Assembly: GCF_963668385.1 (NCBI RefSeq)
Contig: NZ_OY764327.1
Span: 434,001 to 498,000 of the forward strand
Reading direction: 5' to 3'
DNA from: an uncultured Carboxylicivirga sp.
GTDB lineage: Bacteria; Bacteroidota; Bacteroidia; Bacteroidales; Marinilabiliaceae
Length of the DNA stretch: 64,000 nt
The position numbers and the translations under genes were made by a program. The notes beneath the pieces are model-generated. The model was given only the letters and a program-made list of their open reading frames with translations, was not told the origin of the DNA and made no database searches. Below are positions 34,126 through 44,832 of this stretch, in pieces (within the stretch, counting starts at the first letter, position 1; every line of letters begins with the position of its first letter).

Positions 34126-34812
34126 CTAGTTTACGTTTTTAAACTCTTTCCATAAAGGCTCGTATTCAGGTGTATCGGCCACTATCACCACTGGTTCTTT
34201 CTTAACCGGGTGGATAAATGATATTTTACGGGCATGCAGCGATATACCTCCGTCTTTATTGGAACGACCAAATCCATACTTTAAATCACCTTTGATAGAA
34301 CAACCAATTTTTGCCAACTGGCAACGAATTTGGTGATGACGCCCGGTTTGAAGATCTACTTCCAACAGATAGTAGTTTTTCAATCCAGATACTAATCGGT
34401 AATTAAGAATAGCCTCTTTAGCCCCAGGTCTCATCTTAGGAAAAGCATAGGATTTATTTTTTTCTGAGTTTTTCAGAATATAATGCCTCAACTCACCCTC
34501 GTCTACTTCGGGTAATTCACCCACAATGGCCCAGTATGTTTTTTTAATCTCCTTATCCTGAAACATTTTATTGAGTCGGCTAAGCGCTTTACTGGTACGG
34601 GCAAACAAAACCACTCCACTAACGGGGCGATCCAGTCGGTGCACTACGCCAAGAAACACATCTCCTGGCTTCTTATATTTTTTCTTGATATACTCCTTCA
34701 CCTTATCACTCAGGGTTTGGTCTCCGGTTTTATCACCTTGTACAATATCAGAACCGGATTTATTAACCGCAATGATATGGTTATCTTCGTAAAGAATATC
34801 GAGTTTACTCAT
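34126..34812 (-). CDS. RluA-family RNA pseudouridine synthase
   Basis: 228 residues from the ATG at 34812 (the TTG one codon before is less likely). Catalytic Asp in VVHRLDRPVSGVVLFAR; other motifs TGRHHQIRCQLAKIG and GDLKYGFGR. No S4 domain, so it is of the short, catalytic-domain-only type, whose RNA target (tRNA or 23S) cannot be set from sequence. The gene starts 12 bp after panB and must be cotranscribed with it. Confidence 0.93.
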   Translation of the reverse strand: MSKLDILYEDNHIIAVNKSGSDIVQGDKTGDQTLSDKVKEYIKKKYKKPGDVFLGVVHRLDRPVSGVVLFARTSKALSRLNKMFQDKEIKKTYWAIVGELPEVDEGELRHYILKNSEKNKSYAFPKMRPGAKEAILNYRLVSGLKNYYLLEVDLQTGRHHQIRCQLAKIGCSIKGDLKYGFGRSNKDGGISLHARKISFIHPVKKEPVVIVADTPEYEPLWKEFKNVN

Positions 34813-34824
34813 CAAACTAATTTA

Positions 34825-35643
34825 TTAATATTGCTCTCTTTCGTTCGGAAAGTCAACACTTTTCACATCCTCAATGTAATTACTAACTGCTCCGGTCATT
34901 TCGGCATATAAGTTATGGTAACGACGTAAGAAACGAGGCGAGAATTCCTGATTAATTCCTAACATATCATGCACTACCAACACTTGTCCGTCAACCTGAT
35001 TACCTGCCCCAATACCAATAATAGGAATATTAAGCTCTTTAGCCACACGTCCGGCTAAATCAGCTGGAATTTTTTCCAATACAATGGCAAAACAACCCGC
35101 TTCCTGCAACAAATGTGCATCTTCAATTAACTTATTGGCTTCTTCTTCCTGACGGGCACGAACAGCGTAAGTTCCAAATTTATGGATTGATTGAGGAGTT
35201 AATCCCAAATGCCCCATAACCGGAATACCTGCAGAAAGAATACGTTGTACTGATTCAATAATTTCACTACCACCTTCAATTTTAACAGCATCAGCCGCTG
35301 TTTCTTTCATTATACGGATAGATGATGTAAGGGCTTCTTTTGAGTTACCCTGATAGCTACCAAATGGAAGATCTACTACTACCAGCGAACGTTCCACCGC
35401 TCTTACCACCGAAGCACCATGATAAATCATTTGATCTAAAGTAATAGGCAAAGTTGTTTCCCATCCAGCCATTACATTAGATGCAGAATCACCTACTAAT
35501 ATGACATCAATACCAGCTCTATCTACAATATGAGCCATAGAATAATCGTATGCGGTTAGCATGGCTATTTTTTCGCCTCTCATTTTCATCTCACTCAAAA
35601 CATGAGTGGTCACTCTTCTTGGGCGTTCTTTTGCTACTGACAT
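34825..35643 (-). CDS. panB: 3-methyl-2-oxobutanoate hydroxymethyltransferase
   Basis: 272 residues, typical length. TIM-barrel ketopantoate hydroxymethyltransferase with metal/substrate motifs [35 protein letters not shown] and [15 protein letters not shown]. It makes ketopantoate with 5,10-methylene-THF, the first step to pantothenate and CoA. Other pan genes are not present here. Likely operon panB-rluA. Confidence 0.97.
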   Translation of the reverse strand: MSVAKERPRRVTTHVLSEMKMRGEKIAMLTAYDYSMAHIVDRAGIDVILVGDSASNVMAGWETTLPITLDQMIYHGASVVRAVERSLVVVDLPFGSYQGNSKEALTSSIRIMKETAADAVKIEGGSEIIESVQRILSAGIPVMGHLGLTPQSIHKFGTYAVRARQEEEANKLIEDAHLLQEAGCFAIVLEKIPADLAGRVAKELNIPIIGIGAGNQVDGQVLVVHDMLGINQEFSPRFLRRYHNLYAEMTGAVSNYIEDVKSVDFPNEREQY

Positions 35644-35859
35644 GTTTTATAATTTTTTCTGATGCCTTTCGGCGTTTAATTTTCGTTAGTGTAGATCTTT
35701 TAATTTAGAGAATAACGACCCGCAAAGTTAGTAAATAGAATAAGGCAAAACCTAAAAAATAATTGGATTTTTATATGTGTATACAATCGATGATATTACC
35801 TTAGTTAATAAAGATCAATAAACAAAGCTCTATTCGCAACAAGTTATTATTAATAACAC

Positions 35860-36708
35860 ATGATAAAAGCTACCCATTTTTTCTCTGGATTCTTTTTTAA
35901 GCTGACCCTGTTTATAGTTTATTCAAACATATGGGTTGCACTATCAGCTGCAGCACTTACTTATGCATTATTTATCTTTAATAAGTTACCCATCCACCTC
36001 AACAGCGTTGCTTTAAACTTCGGCCTCGCCTTTATATCGTACAATTACATCTATTTTATAGGGCATATAACCAAGCCTTCAGAGATGGATGCCCAACGCA
36101 ATACATGGATAAAAAAACATCGATTCATTATTGTTGCCTTAGTATTAGCTACAGCTCTTTTTGTTGCATCGCAACTCATTCGTTTACATTTAATACAGCA
36201 TTTACTTCTTGTTCCTTTAGCTGCATTATCATTGTTTTATCTGCTTCCATTTAAAAAGCATTCAGGTATAAGATGGATTCCGGGATTAAAAATTATCATC
36301 ATTGCTTTTAGTTGGTCTTTTCTAATTGTACCATTTACTTTTAGCCATCTACTTCCGGTCAAAACCATTATTACTCAAACAATATGCACATTTCTCTTTA
36401 TTATAGCACTAGCTATTCCGTTTGATTTGCGCGACATAAAACACGATGGCAAACAATTAAAAACCTTACCACAGCTTGTAGGAATTCGTCGCTCCATTCT
36501 TTTATCGCAAGGTTTATTTTTGATTATTGGAATTCTGCTGTTTATCAATAGCCAATGGATAGGTTATAGAATAACTCACATTACTTTTACCTATATAAGC
36601 ATAGGATTTGTACAACACTCACTTACTAAAAATTCGCTCTATTATTTATTCTGGATTGAAGGAATTCCTATTTTTTGGTTATTAACATTATTGATTTTAA
36701 AGGCATAA
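35860..36708 (+). CDS. UbiA-like membrane protein with degenerate first Asp motif
   Basis: 282 residues, about eight to nine transmembrane helices. The segment PFDLRDIKHDGKQLKTLPQL matches the second Asp-rich motif region of UbiA prenyltransferases (DxxxD followed by TLP and G). Where the first motif NDxxDxxxD should stand, the sequence reads ISYNYIYFIGHITKPSEMD, so the metal-binding Asp are mostly missing. I infer a divergent UbiA-fold protein, perhaps not a prenyltransferase. It stands alone. Confidence 0.7.
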   Translation: MIKATHFFSGFFFKLTLFIVYSNIWVALSAAALTYALFIFNKLPIHLNSVALNFGLAFISYNYIYFIGHITKPSEMDAQRNTWIKKHRFIIVALVLATALFVASQLIRLHLIQHLLLVPLAALSLFYLLPFKKHSGIRWIPGLKIIIIAFSWSFLIVPFTFSHLLPVKTIITQTICTFLFIIALAIPFDLRDIKHDGKQLKTLPQLVGIRRSILLSQGLFLIIGILLFINSQWIGYRITHITFTYISIGFVQHSLTKNSLYYLFWIEGIPIFWLLTLLILKA

Positions 36709-36711
36709 AAA

Positions 36712-36735
36712 AAAGACCACCCTAAGGCAGTCTTT
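36712..36735 (-). terminator. Terminator of ald
   Basis: Stem AAAGAC(CA)CC / GG(CA)GTCTTT with loop CTAA, followed on the minus strand by eight T. It lies 22 bp past the ald stop and may also serve the converging UbiA-like gene. Confidence 0.75.
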
Positions 36736-36757
36736 CTATATGTTTTGATAAAGTATA

Positions 36758-37879
36758 TTACGAATTAGCTAAAATATCTTCAACAGAACACAATGGTAAG
36801 TCAAATGCTTCAGACACACCTTTATATACCACATCTCCTTTGATGATATTCAAACCTAATTTTAAAGCTTCATTTTCTTTACACGCTTTAACCCATCCTT
36901 TATTAGCCAATTGCATTGCATAAGGCAATGTTGCATTGGTTAACGCTAAAGTTGAAGTAAATGGAACTGCACCTGGCATATTAGCCACAGTATAGTGAAT
37001 TACATCATCAATAATGTAAGTTGGCTCGTCGTGAGTAGTTGGTTTTGAAGTTTCGAAACATCCACCCTGATCAATAGCCACATCAACCAATACTGTTCCC
37101 TGACGCATTGTTGGTAACATATCGCGAGTAATCAACTTAGGGGCTTTAGCTCCCGGTATTAACACCGCGCCAACAATTAAATCATTTTCCTGAACCGCTT
37201 CGCGAATACGCATTTCGTTACCTACCTGAGTATGAACATTAGCAGGCATAGTATCATCTAAATAACGAAGACGATCGATATTCAAATCCATAATGGTTAC
37301 ATCAGCACCCATACCTGCTGCAATTTTAGCAGCCTGAGTACCAACCACACCACCACCAATAACTAAAACACGAGCAGGAGGAACTCCAGGAACGCCACCT
37401 AATAAAATACCACGTCCACTGTAAGTACGCTCAAGATATTTAGCACCTTCCTGAACAGCCATACGACCTGCTACTTCCGACATTGGAATTAACAAAGGAA
37501 GTTTGCGATCAGGTGTTTCAACCGTTTCGTAGCTTAAACAAATAGCTTTTTGCTCAATCATAGCTTTTGTTAAAGCTTCACCCGAAGCAAAGTGAAAATA
37601 GGTAAACAACAATTGATTCTCCTTGATTAACTTGTATTCAGGCTCAATTGGCTCTTTCACCTTAATAATCATCTCTGCAATAGCATAAACATCTTCAATA
37701 GTAGGAAGAATTTGCGCTCCTGCATTAACGTAGTCCTCATCATAAAAATCAGTGCCTCTTCCAGCATCTGATTGAACATACACAGTATGACCAGCCTTTA
37801 CAAGCTCCAAAACTCCGGAAGGAGTCATACCCACACGGTTTTCAGCGGGTTTAATTTCTTTGGGAATACCTATTATCAT
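36758..37879 (-). CDS. ald: Alanine dehydrogenase
   Basis: 373 residues. N-terminal catalytic part with the pyruvate-binding region (IGIPKEIKPAENRVGMTP, FTYFHFASG), and NAD-binding Rossmann part with VIGGGVVGTQAAKIAAGMGA and the signature LLIPMSEVAGRMAVQEGA. It interconverts L-alanine and pyruvate with NAD and ammonia. Monocistronic with a clear terminator. A leucine-dehydrogenase or transhydrogenase role is unlikely given the length and motif match. Confidence 0.96.
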   Translation of the reverse strand: MIIGIPKEIKPAENRVGMTPSGVLELVKAGHTVYVQSDAGRGTDFYDEDYVNAGAQILPTIEDVYAIAEMIIKVKEPIEPEYKLIKENQLLFTYFHFASGEALTKAMIEQKAICLSYETVETPDRKLPLLIPMSEVAGRMAVQEGAKYLERTYSGRGILLGGVPGVPPARVLVIGGGVVGTQAAKIAAGMGADVTIMDLNIDRLRYLDDTMPANVHTQVGNEMRIREAVQENDLIVGAVLIPGAKAPKLITRDMLPTMRQGTVLVDVAIDQGGCFETSKPTTHDEPTYIIDDVIHYTVANMPGAVPFTSTLALTNATLPYAMQLANKGWVKACKENEALKLGLNIIKGDVVYKGVSEAFDLPLCSVEDILANS

Positions 37880-38008
37880 CTCTTAAAAAATAGTAGTTGT
37901 TAATGATTATTTCAAGTACCAAATTAAAACACTAAGTTTTACTTAAATCATGAAAATTGTCAAGTTTCTAAAAAAGTTGTGTTAAAATTTAATGTTTTAA
38001 AGCACAAA

Positions 38009-38038
38009 AAAGAGGATGACAATTAAGCCACCCTCTTT
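38009..38038 (-). terminator. Terminator of the GH3 gene
   Basis: Stem AAAGAGG/CCTCTTT with further paired bases inside, followed on the minus strand by TTTTTTG; about 100 bp past the GH3 stop. Confidence 0.7.
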
Positions 38039-38136
38039 ATATATAGCAATATTTATCTTACATGTACTATTCTTAATAATACCCCCTACTTTCAAATTAT
38101 AAGCATTTTTGAGAATATCAGTGCTTTTTCATACAA

Positions 38137-40410
38137 TTACTTGATAAAAAATGATGTTTCAAGAGTTTCTTCTGAGTTTCCACCTACCATTACTTTAAAA
38201 CTTCCTTTTTCAATAACGTAGGCTCCATTAGGATGGAAATATCCTAATTGATCTTTACCCAAGGTAAATGTTAACTCTTTAGATTCGCCCGGCTCCAGTT
38301 CTATTTTTTCAAAACCTTTTAACTCTTTTACCGGACGAGCATATGTAGCCACTTCATCGCGAATGTAAAGCTGGGCAACTTCTTTTCCTTTTACACTGCC
38401 TGTATTAGTAACCGTTACCATCACTTTTACATCTCCACTGGCCGATATTTCTTTCTTATCTAAATGTAAGTTTGAATACTTAAATGAAGTATAACTCAAA
38501 CCATACCCAAATGGATATTGTGGAGTATTAGGCGAATCGGTATATCGCGACCAAAGATTCCCCATTTCATCACCTACCGGACGACCTGTATTTTTATGAT
38601 TGTAGTAAATTGGAACCTGACCAACATTACGAGGGAATGTCATTGGTAATTTACCCGATGGATTGTATTTACCAAATATTACATCAGCCATGGCATTACC
38701 AGCCTCTGAGCCTGCTTGCCATGTTTCTAAAATAGCACTCGCATTTTCTACTAATTCAGGAATCACAACCGGACGACCCGTCATTAAAACAACCACAATG
38801 TTTTTATTTACCTTATAAATCTCTTCGAACAATTCGTTTTGAAGTCCCGATAAAGTAATATCCGTTTGGCTTCTTCCTTCACCCGATTGATAAGCATCTT
38901 CGCCGATAGCCAACAGAACAACATCTGATTTTTTTGCCGCTTTAACCGCTTCTTTAAAACCAGACTTATCATCGTTATTAAAAGTAAGAATATTGCCAAA
39001 AGTACGATCACCTGTAACCAAATCACATCCTTTGGCATAATTCACTTTTACGTTTTCTCCTGCAGCTGCTTGTACACCTTCTAACAATGACACGGCAGAG
39101 TTTGACACTGCCTGAGCTCGCCAGTTTCCAAGAGGTGAATCTTTATCATCAGCTAAAGGTCCAATCACTGCAATTGATTGAACAGATGCTTGTATAGGTA
39201 AAATCTGATTTTCATTCTTCAGTAACACCATCGATTCGCGCGCAACTTTTCGTGCAGCATCTTTATGTTCCTGAGTCAACATAGAACTATTCTCACGCTC
39301 TTCGTTACAGTATTTATAAGGATCGTCAAACAAGCCCAAGCGGTACTTAATACGTAAAATACGACGAACCGCATCATCGATATATCTCTCATCGATATCG
39401 CCAGATTCAACCAATTCTTTCAAATAACCAAGATAAGCCAGTGCTTCCATATCCATATCTGATCCACCTTTAATGGCCCGTAAGGCAGCTTCTTTTAAAT
39501 CGGCAGCAGCACCATGCTGAATCATCTCTCCAATACTATTCCAGTCTGAAACTACAAAACCCTCAAAACCCCATTGTTCTTTTAACAAAGTACGTTGTAG
39601 ATATGCACTTGCAGTAGCCGGCATACCATCAATGGTATTAAACGAGTTCATAAAAGTAGCAACACCTGCATCGCTGGCTGCTTTAAACGGAGGAAGTACC
39701 ACATTGTGCAATGACTCTCCACCAATCTCAACGGCGTTATAGTCACGACCAGCTTCTGAGAAAGCATATCCCGCAAAATGCTTTGCACATGCAGCAATTG
39801 TTTTTTCATTGCTTAAATCATCGCCCTGAAAACCTTCAACTCTGGCTTTAGCAAAAGCAGCACCTAAATAAGTATCTTCTCCTGCACCTTCCATCACTCT
39901 TCCCCATCGGGCATCACGACCAACATCAACCATTGGAGCAAACGTCCACTGCAAGCCATTGGCAGCAGCTTCTTCGGCAGCTACCGACGCTGATAATTTA
40001 GCTAATTCCGGATCCCACGATGCGGCTTCGCCCAAAGGAATCGGAAACATAGTTTTATGCCCGTGTACTACATCGTAACCAAAAATCAAAGGAATACCCA
40101 AGCGACTGTTTTCGACAACCAATTTTTGAGCTTTACGAGTTGCTTCGGCACCCACTACATTTAACATGGAGCCAACTCTACCATTTTTTAAATCGTCGAG
40201 CAATTGTTGTGAATTATCGGTTTTAGGAGCCGGGCCAGTCATTTCCCACTGTCCCGTTCTTTGATTCATCTGCCCTATCTTTTCTTCCAACGTCATCTTA
40301 CCCAAAAGATCTTCCACAAATCGATCTTCATTTGAATCTCCCCCACCTGGCGAAGAACAAGCACTTAGTCCCAATACCATAATTATTAATAATCCAAATA
40401 GTTGTTTCAT
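38137..40410 (-). CDS. GH3 beta-glucosidase, periplasmic lipoprotein (BglX type)
   Basis: 757 residues. Lipobox LGLSACS. Domains: GH3 TIM barrel (~30-360) with the nucleophile Asp in GFVVSDWNS, the KHFAGYAFSEAGRDYN substrate loop, an alpha/beta sandwich (~400-620; VLLAIGEDAYQSGEGRSQTD) and a C-terminal Fn3-like domain (~660-750). It would split beta-glucosides or cellooligosaccharides in the periplasm. It is encoded next to the cellobiose phosphorylase gene, but 331 bp away and behind its own control region, which holds an AGTGT-N7-ACACT palindrome 3 nt before the ATG. Confidence 0.93.
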   Translation of the reverse strand: MKQLFGLLIIMVLGLSACSSPGGGDSNEDRFVEDLLGKMTLEEKIGQMNQRTGQWEMTGPAPKTDNSQQLLDDLKNGRVGSMLNVVGAEATRKAQKLVVENSRLGIPLIFGYDVVHGHKTMFPIPLGEAASWDPELAKLSASVAAEEAAANGLQWTFAPMVDVGRDARWGRVMEGAGEDTYLGAAFAKARVEGFQGDDLSNEKTIAACAKHFAGYAFSEAGRDYNAVEIGGESLHNVVLPPFKAASDAGVATFMNSFNTIDGMPATASAYLQRTLLKEQWGFEGFVVSDWNSIGEMIQHGAAADLKEAALRAIKGGSDMDMEALAYLGYLKELVESGDIDERYIDDAVRRILRIKYRLGLFDDPYKYCNEERENSSMLTQEHKDAARKVARESMVLLKNENQILPIQASVQSIAVIGPLADDKDSPLGNWRAQAVSNSAVSLLEGVQAAAGENVKVNYAKGCDLVTGDRTFGNILTFNNDDKSGFKEAVKAAKKSDVVLLAIGEDAYQSGEGRSQTDITLSGLQNELFEEIYKVNKNIVVVLMTGRPVVIPELVENASAILETWQAGSEAGNAMADVIFGKYNPSGKLPMTFPRNVGQVPIYYNHKNTGRPVGDEMGNLWSRYTDSPNTPQYPFGYGLSYTSFKYSNLHLDKKEISASGDVKVMVTVTNTGSVKGKEVAQLYIRDEVATYARPVKELKGFEKIELEPGESKELTFTLGKDQLGYFHPNGAYVIEKGSFKVMVGGNSEETLETSFFIK

Positions 40411-40413
40411 AAT

Positions 40414-40430
40414 AGTGTGAATTTTACACT
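40414..40430. promoter_or_regulatory. Operator-like palindrome before GH3
   Basis: AGTGTGAATTTTACACT, 5-bp arms and 7-nt spacer, 3 nt upstream of the GH3 ATG. The same arms and spacer length recur upstream of the regulator gene at 45619-45635. Likely site of the NrtR/AraR-type regulator. Confidence 0.55.
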
Positions 40431-40446
40431 TTAAAAATAATTAAAA

Positions 40447-40474
40447 AAGACTGCGAATCATGACTGACAGTCTT
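40447..40474 (-). terminator. Terminator-like hairpin in the GH3 leader region
   Basis: AAGACTG/CAGTCTT with a 14-nt loop, followed on the minus strand by TTTTTT. It lies only 37 bp before the GH3 start, so it may be an attenuator or the end of an upstream transcript. Confidence 0.55.
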
Positions 40475-40667
40475 CATTTTTTGCTTCCTCTAATAATATT
40501 TACCAACCAAGACTTAAGTTATCACATCCATGTATTATTTTGACTTTAATCTGGTTTGAAATCCGACTCAAAAATCAGTTATTCAAATATCAGTAACACT
40601 TCCAATAAGCTTAATCACTATCTTACAAAATAGTTAAACAATACAACTCAAATCGTTTTAAAACAAA

Positions 40668-40700
40668 CAACCGAAAGCTAAATTGAATAGCTTTCGGTTG
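40668..40700 (-). terminator. Terminator of the GH94 gene
   Basis: Perfect 12-bp stem CAACCGAAAGCT/AGCTTTCGGTTG with a 9-nt loop, followed on the minus strand by TTTGTTTT; 41 bp past the GH94 stop. Confidence 0.8.
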
Positions 40701-40741
40701 CAGTACTTATTATTTTAAATAAATGTATTTAATCAAATCCA

Positions 40742-43165
40742 CTAAATAACAACTTTCACATTAACTTCACCTCTTTCTTGAATTGGAATTATCTCTCCAT
40801 CAATTTTTTCTCCATCAACCCAAATCCCTTTATCAACACCAGCATTATTAACAACCTCAATGTTATATTGCGTTCCGCGGAATTTACGTTTTGCTTTAAA
40901 ACCTTTCCAATCAGCAGGAATACAAGGATCAACAACTAAACCATTATAATGAGGACGAATTCCTAAAATATATTGACTGATAGTGTAGAAGTTCCAGGCT
41001 GCCGTACCAGTTAACCAAGAGTTTTTAGCTTCACCTGGTTTAAAAGCATCTTTACCAGCAATCATTTGTGAGTACACATAAGGTTCTGTTTTATGCAAAT
41101 CACTAATATCTTCAAGGTAAGCAGGACAAATCTTACGGAAATAATCCCAAGCTCTGTCAGCATTACCATTTAATACCTCACCAATAATCACCCATGGATT
41201 ATTATGACAGAAAATACCTGCATTTTCTTTGTATCCGGCAGGATATGAAGAAATTTCACCATACTCAACCACATATTCCGAGAAAGGAGGATTGTTTAAC
41301 ACAATACCATATTCACAATCAAGGCGCTCTTTAACCGCATCCAATGCTTTAGCAGGTAACCCTTCTTCTTTACCAATTTCAGCCATTGTACACCAACCTT
41401 GTGATTCGATGAAGATCTGACCTTCTTTATTTTCTTTACTTCCTACTTTTTTACCATAGAAGTCGTAAGCTCTCAAATACCAATCGCCATCCCAACCATG
41501 CTTTTTCACAGCCTCAATCATGTTATCAACATGTTGTTGAGCACGAGCAGCTTCTTCGTCTTTACCTAATACTTTACACAACTCAATGTAATCGCGACCA
41601 TAAACCACAAATAAACCAGCAATCATTAATGATTCAGCTTTTGAACCTTCGGTTTTATTTTCGGTAGTTTGGAATGATTCGTTAGGATCGTTAGAAAAAC
41701 AGTTCAAATTTAAACAGTCGTTCCAATCGGCACGACCAATTAATGGTAATCCATGAGGGCCTAAATTATTAACCACATGATCGAAAGAAATAGTTAAATG
41801 ATCGAACATGGTTTTAGCAACGCTCATGTCATTATCAAATGGCACCATTTCGTCCAAAATAGTAAAATCGCCACTTTCTTTAATGTAGCTAACAACTCCT
41901 AAAATTAACCACATTGGATCATCGTTGAAACCACCACCAATGTCGTTATTTCCACGTTTTGTTAATGGTTGATATTGGTGATAACATCCACCATCGGGGA
42001 ATTGTGTTGATGCAATATCAATAATACGTTCGCGGGCTCGTTCTGGAATTTGATGTACAAAACCAATCAAATCCTGGTTTGAATCGCGGAAACCCATTCC
42101 TCGTCCAATTCCACTTTCGAAATAAGATGCCGAACGCGAGAAATTGAAGGTAATCATACACTGATACTGATTCCAGATATTCACCATACGATCAAGCTTT
42201 TCATCACCCGAATCAACAGTATACACATCCAATAACTCTTCCCAATATTGTTTTAGTTCGTCATAAGCAGCATCTACTTTTGCAGCAGTATCAAATTTAG
42301 CCAAAGTTGCTTTAGCCTTAGTTTTGTTGATAACACCTTTACTTTCCCACTTCTCATCCTGGGCATTTTCAACATATCCTAAAACAAAAACAAGATCTTT
42401 GCTTTCACCAGGCTTCAATTCAACTTCGATATAATGCGAAGCAACAGGCGACCAACCATGAGCTACACTCATTCCTGGTTTTCCTTCCAGTACTTTTTGA
42501 GGTTCGTGAAATCCGTTATATAAACCAAAAAATGTTTCACGATCGGTATCATAACCATCAATCTCGGTATTAACCGAATAATATGCATAATGATCGCGAC
42601 GTTCCTTATATTCTGTTTTGTGATAGATGGTTGAACCATCAATTTCTACTTCACCAGTAGAGAAGTTACGCTGAAAGTTTTCCATATCGGTAGCAGCATT
42701 CCACAATGCCCATTCCATAAATGAAAACAACTTTAACTTTTTAGTTTCACCAGTTGTATTAGTAAGCGTTACTTTTTGAACTTCGGCCCATGTTTTTAAC
42801 GGAACAAAAAACAAAACTTCGGCACTAACACCATTTTTTTCACCTTTAATTTTGGTATAATTCATTCCGTGACGACACTCATAATTATCCAAAGGAGTTT
42901 TACAAGGCTTCCAACCCGGAGACCAAACTGATTCACCATCGTTGATATAAAAATAACGACCACCATTATCCATTGGTACATTATTGTATCTATAACGTGT
43001 GATACGTCTGAACTTAGCATCTTTATAAAAAGAATAGCCTCCTGCTGTATTGGAAATCAATGAAAAGAAATCTTCATTTCCCAAATAATTAATCCAAGGC
43101 CATGGCGTTTGAGGTGTCGTTATCACATACTCTCTCGCTACATCGTCAAAATAACCAAATTTCAT
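40742..43165 (-). CDS. GH94 cellobiose phosphorylase
   Basis: 807 residues, the length of cellobiose phosphorylases. N-terminal beta-sandwich (~1-285) with the family start [17 protein letters not shown], then an (alpha/alpha)6 barrel with [28 protein letters not shown] and the catalytic Asp region [13 protein letters not shown]. No signal peptide, so cytoplasmic. It would split cellobiose with phosphate to glucose 1-phosphate and glucose, saving ATP. It forms an operon with the GPH transporter (56 bp upstream) and the Nudix-type regulator. Another beta-disaccharide as substrate is possible. Confidence 0.9.
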   Translation of the reverse strand: MKFGYFDDVAREYVITTPQTPWPWINYLGNEDFFSLISNTAGGYSFYKDAKFRRITRYRYNNVPMDNGGRYFYINDGESVWSPGWKPCKTPLDNYECRHGMNYTKIKGEKNGVSAEVLFFVPLKTWAEVQKVTLTNTTGETKKLKLFSFMEWALWNAATDMENFQRNFSTGEVEIDGSTIYHKTEYKERRDHYAYYSVNTEIDGYDTDRETFFGLYNGFHEPQKVLEGKPGMSVAHGWSPVASHYIEVELKPGESKDLVFVLGYVENAQDEKWESKGVINKTKAKATLAKFDTAAKVDAAYDELKQYWEELLDVYTVDSGDEKLDRMVNIWNQYQCMITFNFSRSASYFESGIGRGMGFRDSNQDLIGFVHQIPERARERIIDIASTQFPDGGCYHQYQPLTKRGNNDIGGGFNDDPMWLILGVVSYIKESGDFTILDEMVPFDNDMSVAKTMFDHLTISFDHVVNNLGPHGLPLIGRADWNDCLNLNCFSNDPNESFQTTENKTEGSKAESLMIAGLFVVYGRDYIELCKVLGKDEEAARAQQHVDNMIEAVKKHGWDGDWYLRAYDFYGKKVGSKENKEGQIFIESQGWCTMAEIGKEEGLPAKALDAVKERLDCEYGIVLNNPPFSEYVVEYGEISSYPAGYKENAGIFCHNNPWVIIGEVLNGNADRAWDYFRKICPAYLEDISDLHKTEPYVYSQMIAGKDAFKPGEAKNSWLTGTAAWNFYTISQYILGIRPHYNGLVVDPCIPADWKGFKAKRKFRGTQYNIEVVNNAGVDKGIWVDGEKIDGEIIPIQERGEVNVKVVI

Positions 43166-43221
43166 AACTAACTGTATATCTAACTTATTTGTATATTGTT
43201 AAAAACCTAAAAATTACTTTA

Positions 43222-44823
43222 TTAATTAAGCCGGCGTTTTTCTAATTCAACTGTAATTTCATCCATTTTTGTCTGTGTTAACGGATAAATAGTCATTAGA
43301 ATAGCAGCCACTAAGGCAACCAAGGCCGGAATCCAACTCATTAACATTTTTATTGCAGGAATAGCACCTTCAATGGTTGATGAATCCATCCCATCGTAAT
43401 GAAAGGCAGCTAATACAGCTCCAATAAGAGCAGCAGCCAATCCTCCACCAAATTTCGTAACAAAGGAGCCTGCAGAATAAATCAACCCAGTGGCTCGACG
43501 TCCGTTTTTATATTCAGAATAATCTGCAGCATCTCCTAACATCGTAAAGAATAAAGTTGGGAAAATAGCGGCTCCAAATTCAGAGATAATTCCAATTGTG
43601 AAAATGGCAGCAATATCCTGAGGACCACAAAATATAAACAGGGCATTCACACCACCTGAGAATAATAATGCGTAAATGAATAATCGTCTTTTGCCAAAAA
43701 CCTTGCTTAGAGGAGCCGTAACCATTGCACCAACAATAGATGCAAGCATTAACCCAACTAAGAAAGAAGCTGCTAATAATTGATTATTTACATAAAGCGT
43801 AAAATAATAAAGCACCATTCCTTGCTTGGTCGAATTGTAAATAGTCCACAATAATCCAACGACCAACAAAACCAACCAAGGTTTATTTTTTATCAAATCC
43901 TTAAGATCTCTACCTAAATTCGATTCCTGCTCAACAGGTGGTGCAACACGCTCTTTAGTACTGGCAAAGGTGATAAACATGAAGATTGCCAAAAACACCG
44001 ACATCACATAAATAGAATTACTATACCCTTTCTTTTGGTTGATCAATCTTATTTTATCAACAGTAACATCGTGCTCCCCATCAACTACAAAAGCATATTC
44101 TTTTCCAGCTTCCATTGAGAAACTAATATATGGCGAAGGTTTATTATCCTCCCCAACCGATCTATCGGCCCATACAAAAGTCGCAACACCATCTTCTGTT
44201 TTAATATTAGCTGATGGAACATTTTCTGGTGACGAAACAACTACTTCAAATTTAGATTCGCCTAATTCGCTAATATGAATTTGTGGATTTACATTACCAA
44301 AATGAGCTACTAAAAATAACAAAGCACCTTGCACAATCATACCTCCAGCAAATGCACCCACCATTCGGTACGAACCAATACTGGTCCGCTCCTTATTGTC
44401 GCCAGTCATAACAGCCATTAAAGCTCCATAAGGGATATTGTTAGCTGTATATATGAGAGTAAATAAAATGTAAGTGGTATAAGCGTAAATTAGTTTACCT
44501 GTTGGCCCTAAATCCGGACTAGTAAATAGTAATGACAGAATTACACCTAAAGGAATAGCTGTCCATAAAACCCAAGGACGAAATTTTCCATATTTAGAGT
44601 TTGTTCTATCGCCGATAACTCCCATAGCAACATCGCTAATTCCATCACTAAAACGAGCAACCAATAATAAAAGTCCGGCAGCAGCAGCAGTCAAACCAAA
44701 AACATCTGTGTAAAAAAACAACAGAAAGGTAGAAACACCCCTCCAGGCAATATTAGCTGCACCATCACCCAAGGCATAACCAACTTTCTCAAAAATCGAT
44801 ATTTTATTTATATTTTTATTCAT
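43222..44823 (-). CDS. GPH-family sugar:cation symporter (MFS_2) with periplasmic insertion
   Basis: 533 residues, longer than the usual ~450. Twelve membrane helices of the glycoside-pentoside-hexuronide:cation symporter type (YALGDGAANIAWRGVSTFLL, GVIGDRTNSKYGKFRPW). Between TM5 and TM6, on the periplasmic side by count, is a ~95-residue hydrophilic, beta-rich insert (~175-270; SKFEVVVSSPENVPSANIK, YISFSMEAGKEYAFVVDG). It follows the regulator after 9 bp and precedes GH94, so cellobiose is the likely substrate. Confidence 0.9.
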   Translation of the reverse strand: MNKNINKISIFEKVGYALGDGAANIAWRGVSTFLLFFYTDVFGLTAAAAGLLLLVARFSDGISDVAMGVIGDRTNSKYGKFRPWVLWTAIPLGVILSLLFTSPDLGPTGKLIYAYTTYILFTLIYTANNIPYGALMAVMTGDNKERTSIGSYRMVGAFAGGMIVQGALLFLVAHFGNVNPQIHISELGESKFEVVVSSPENVPSANIKTEDGVATFVWADRSVGEDNKPSPYISFSMEAGKEYAFVVDGEHDVTVDKIRLINQKKGYSNSIYVMSVFLAIFMFITFASTKERVAPPVEQESNLGRDLKDLIKNKPWLVLLVVGLLWTIYNSTKQGMVLYYFTLYVNNQLLAASFLVGLMLASIVGAMVTAPLSKVFGKRRLFIYALLFSGGVNALFIFCGPQDIAAIFTIGIISEFGAAIFPTLFFTMLGDAADYSEYKNGRRATGLIYSAGSFVTKFGGGLAAALIGAVLAAFHYDGMDSSTIEGAIPAIKMLMSWIPALVALVAAILMTIYPLTQTKMDEITVELEKRRLN

Positions 44824-44832
44824 TATATAGAA

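Larger units (their letters stand above)
40411..40741. other. Control region between the GH94 and GH3 genes
   Basis: No gene. On the minus strand it holds in order the GH94 terminator (40700-40668), about 190 bp of AT-rich DNA, a second terminator-like hairpin (40474-40447) and a palindrome (40430-40414) next to the GH3 start. Confidence 0.6.
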
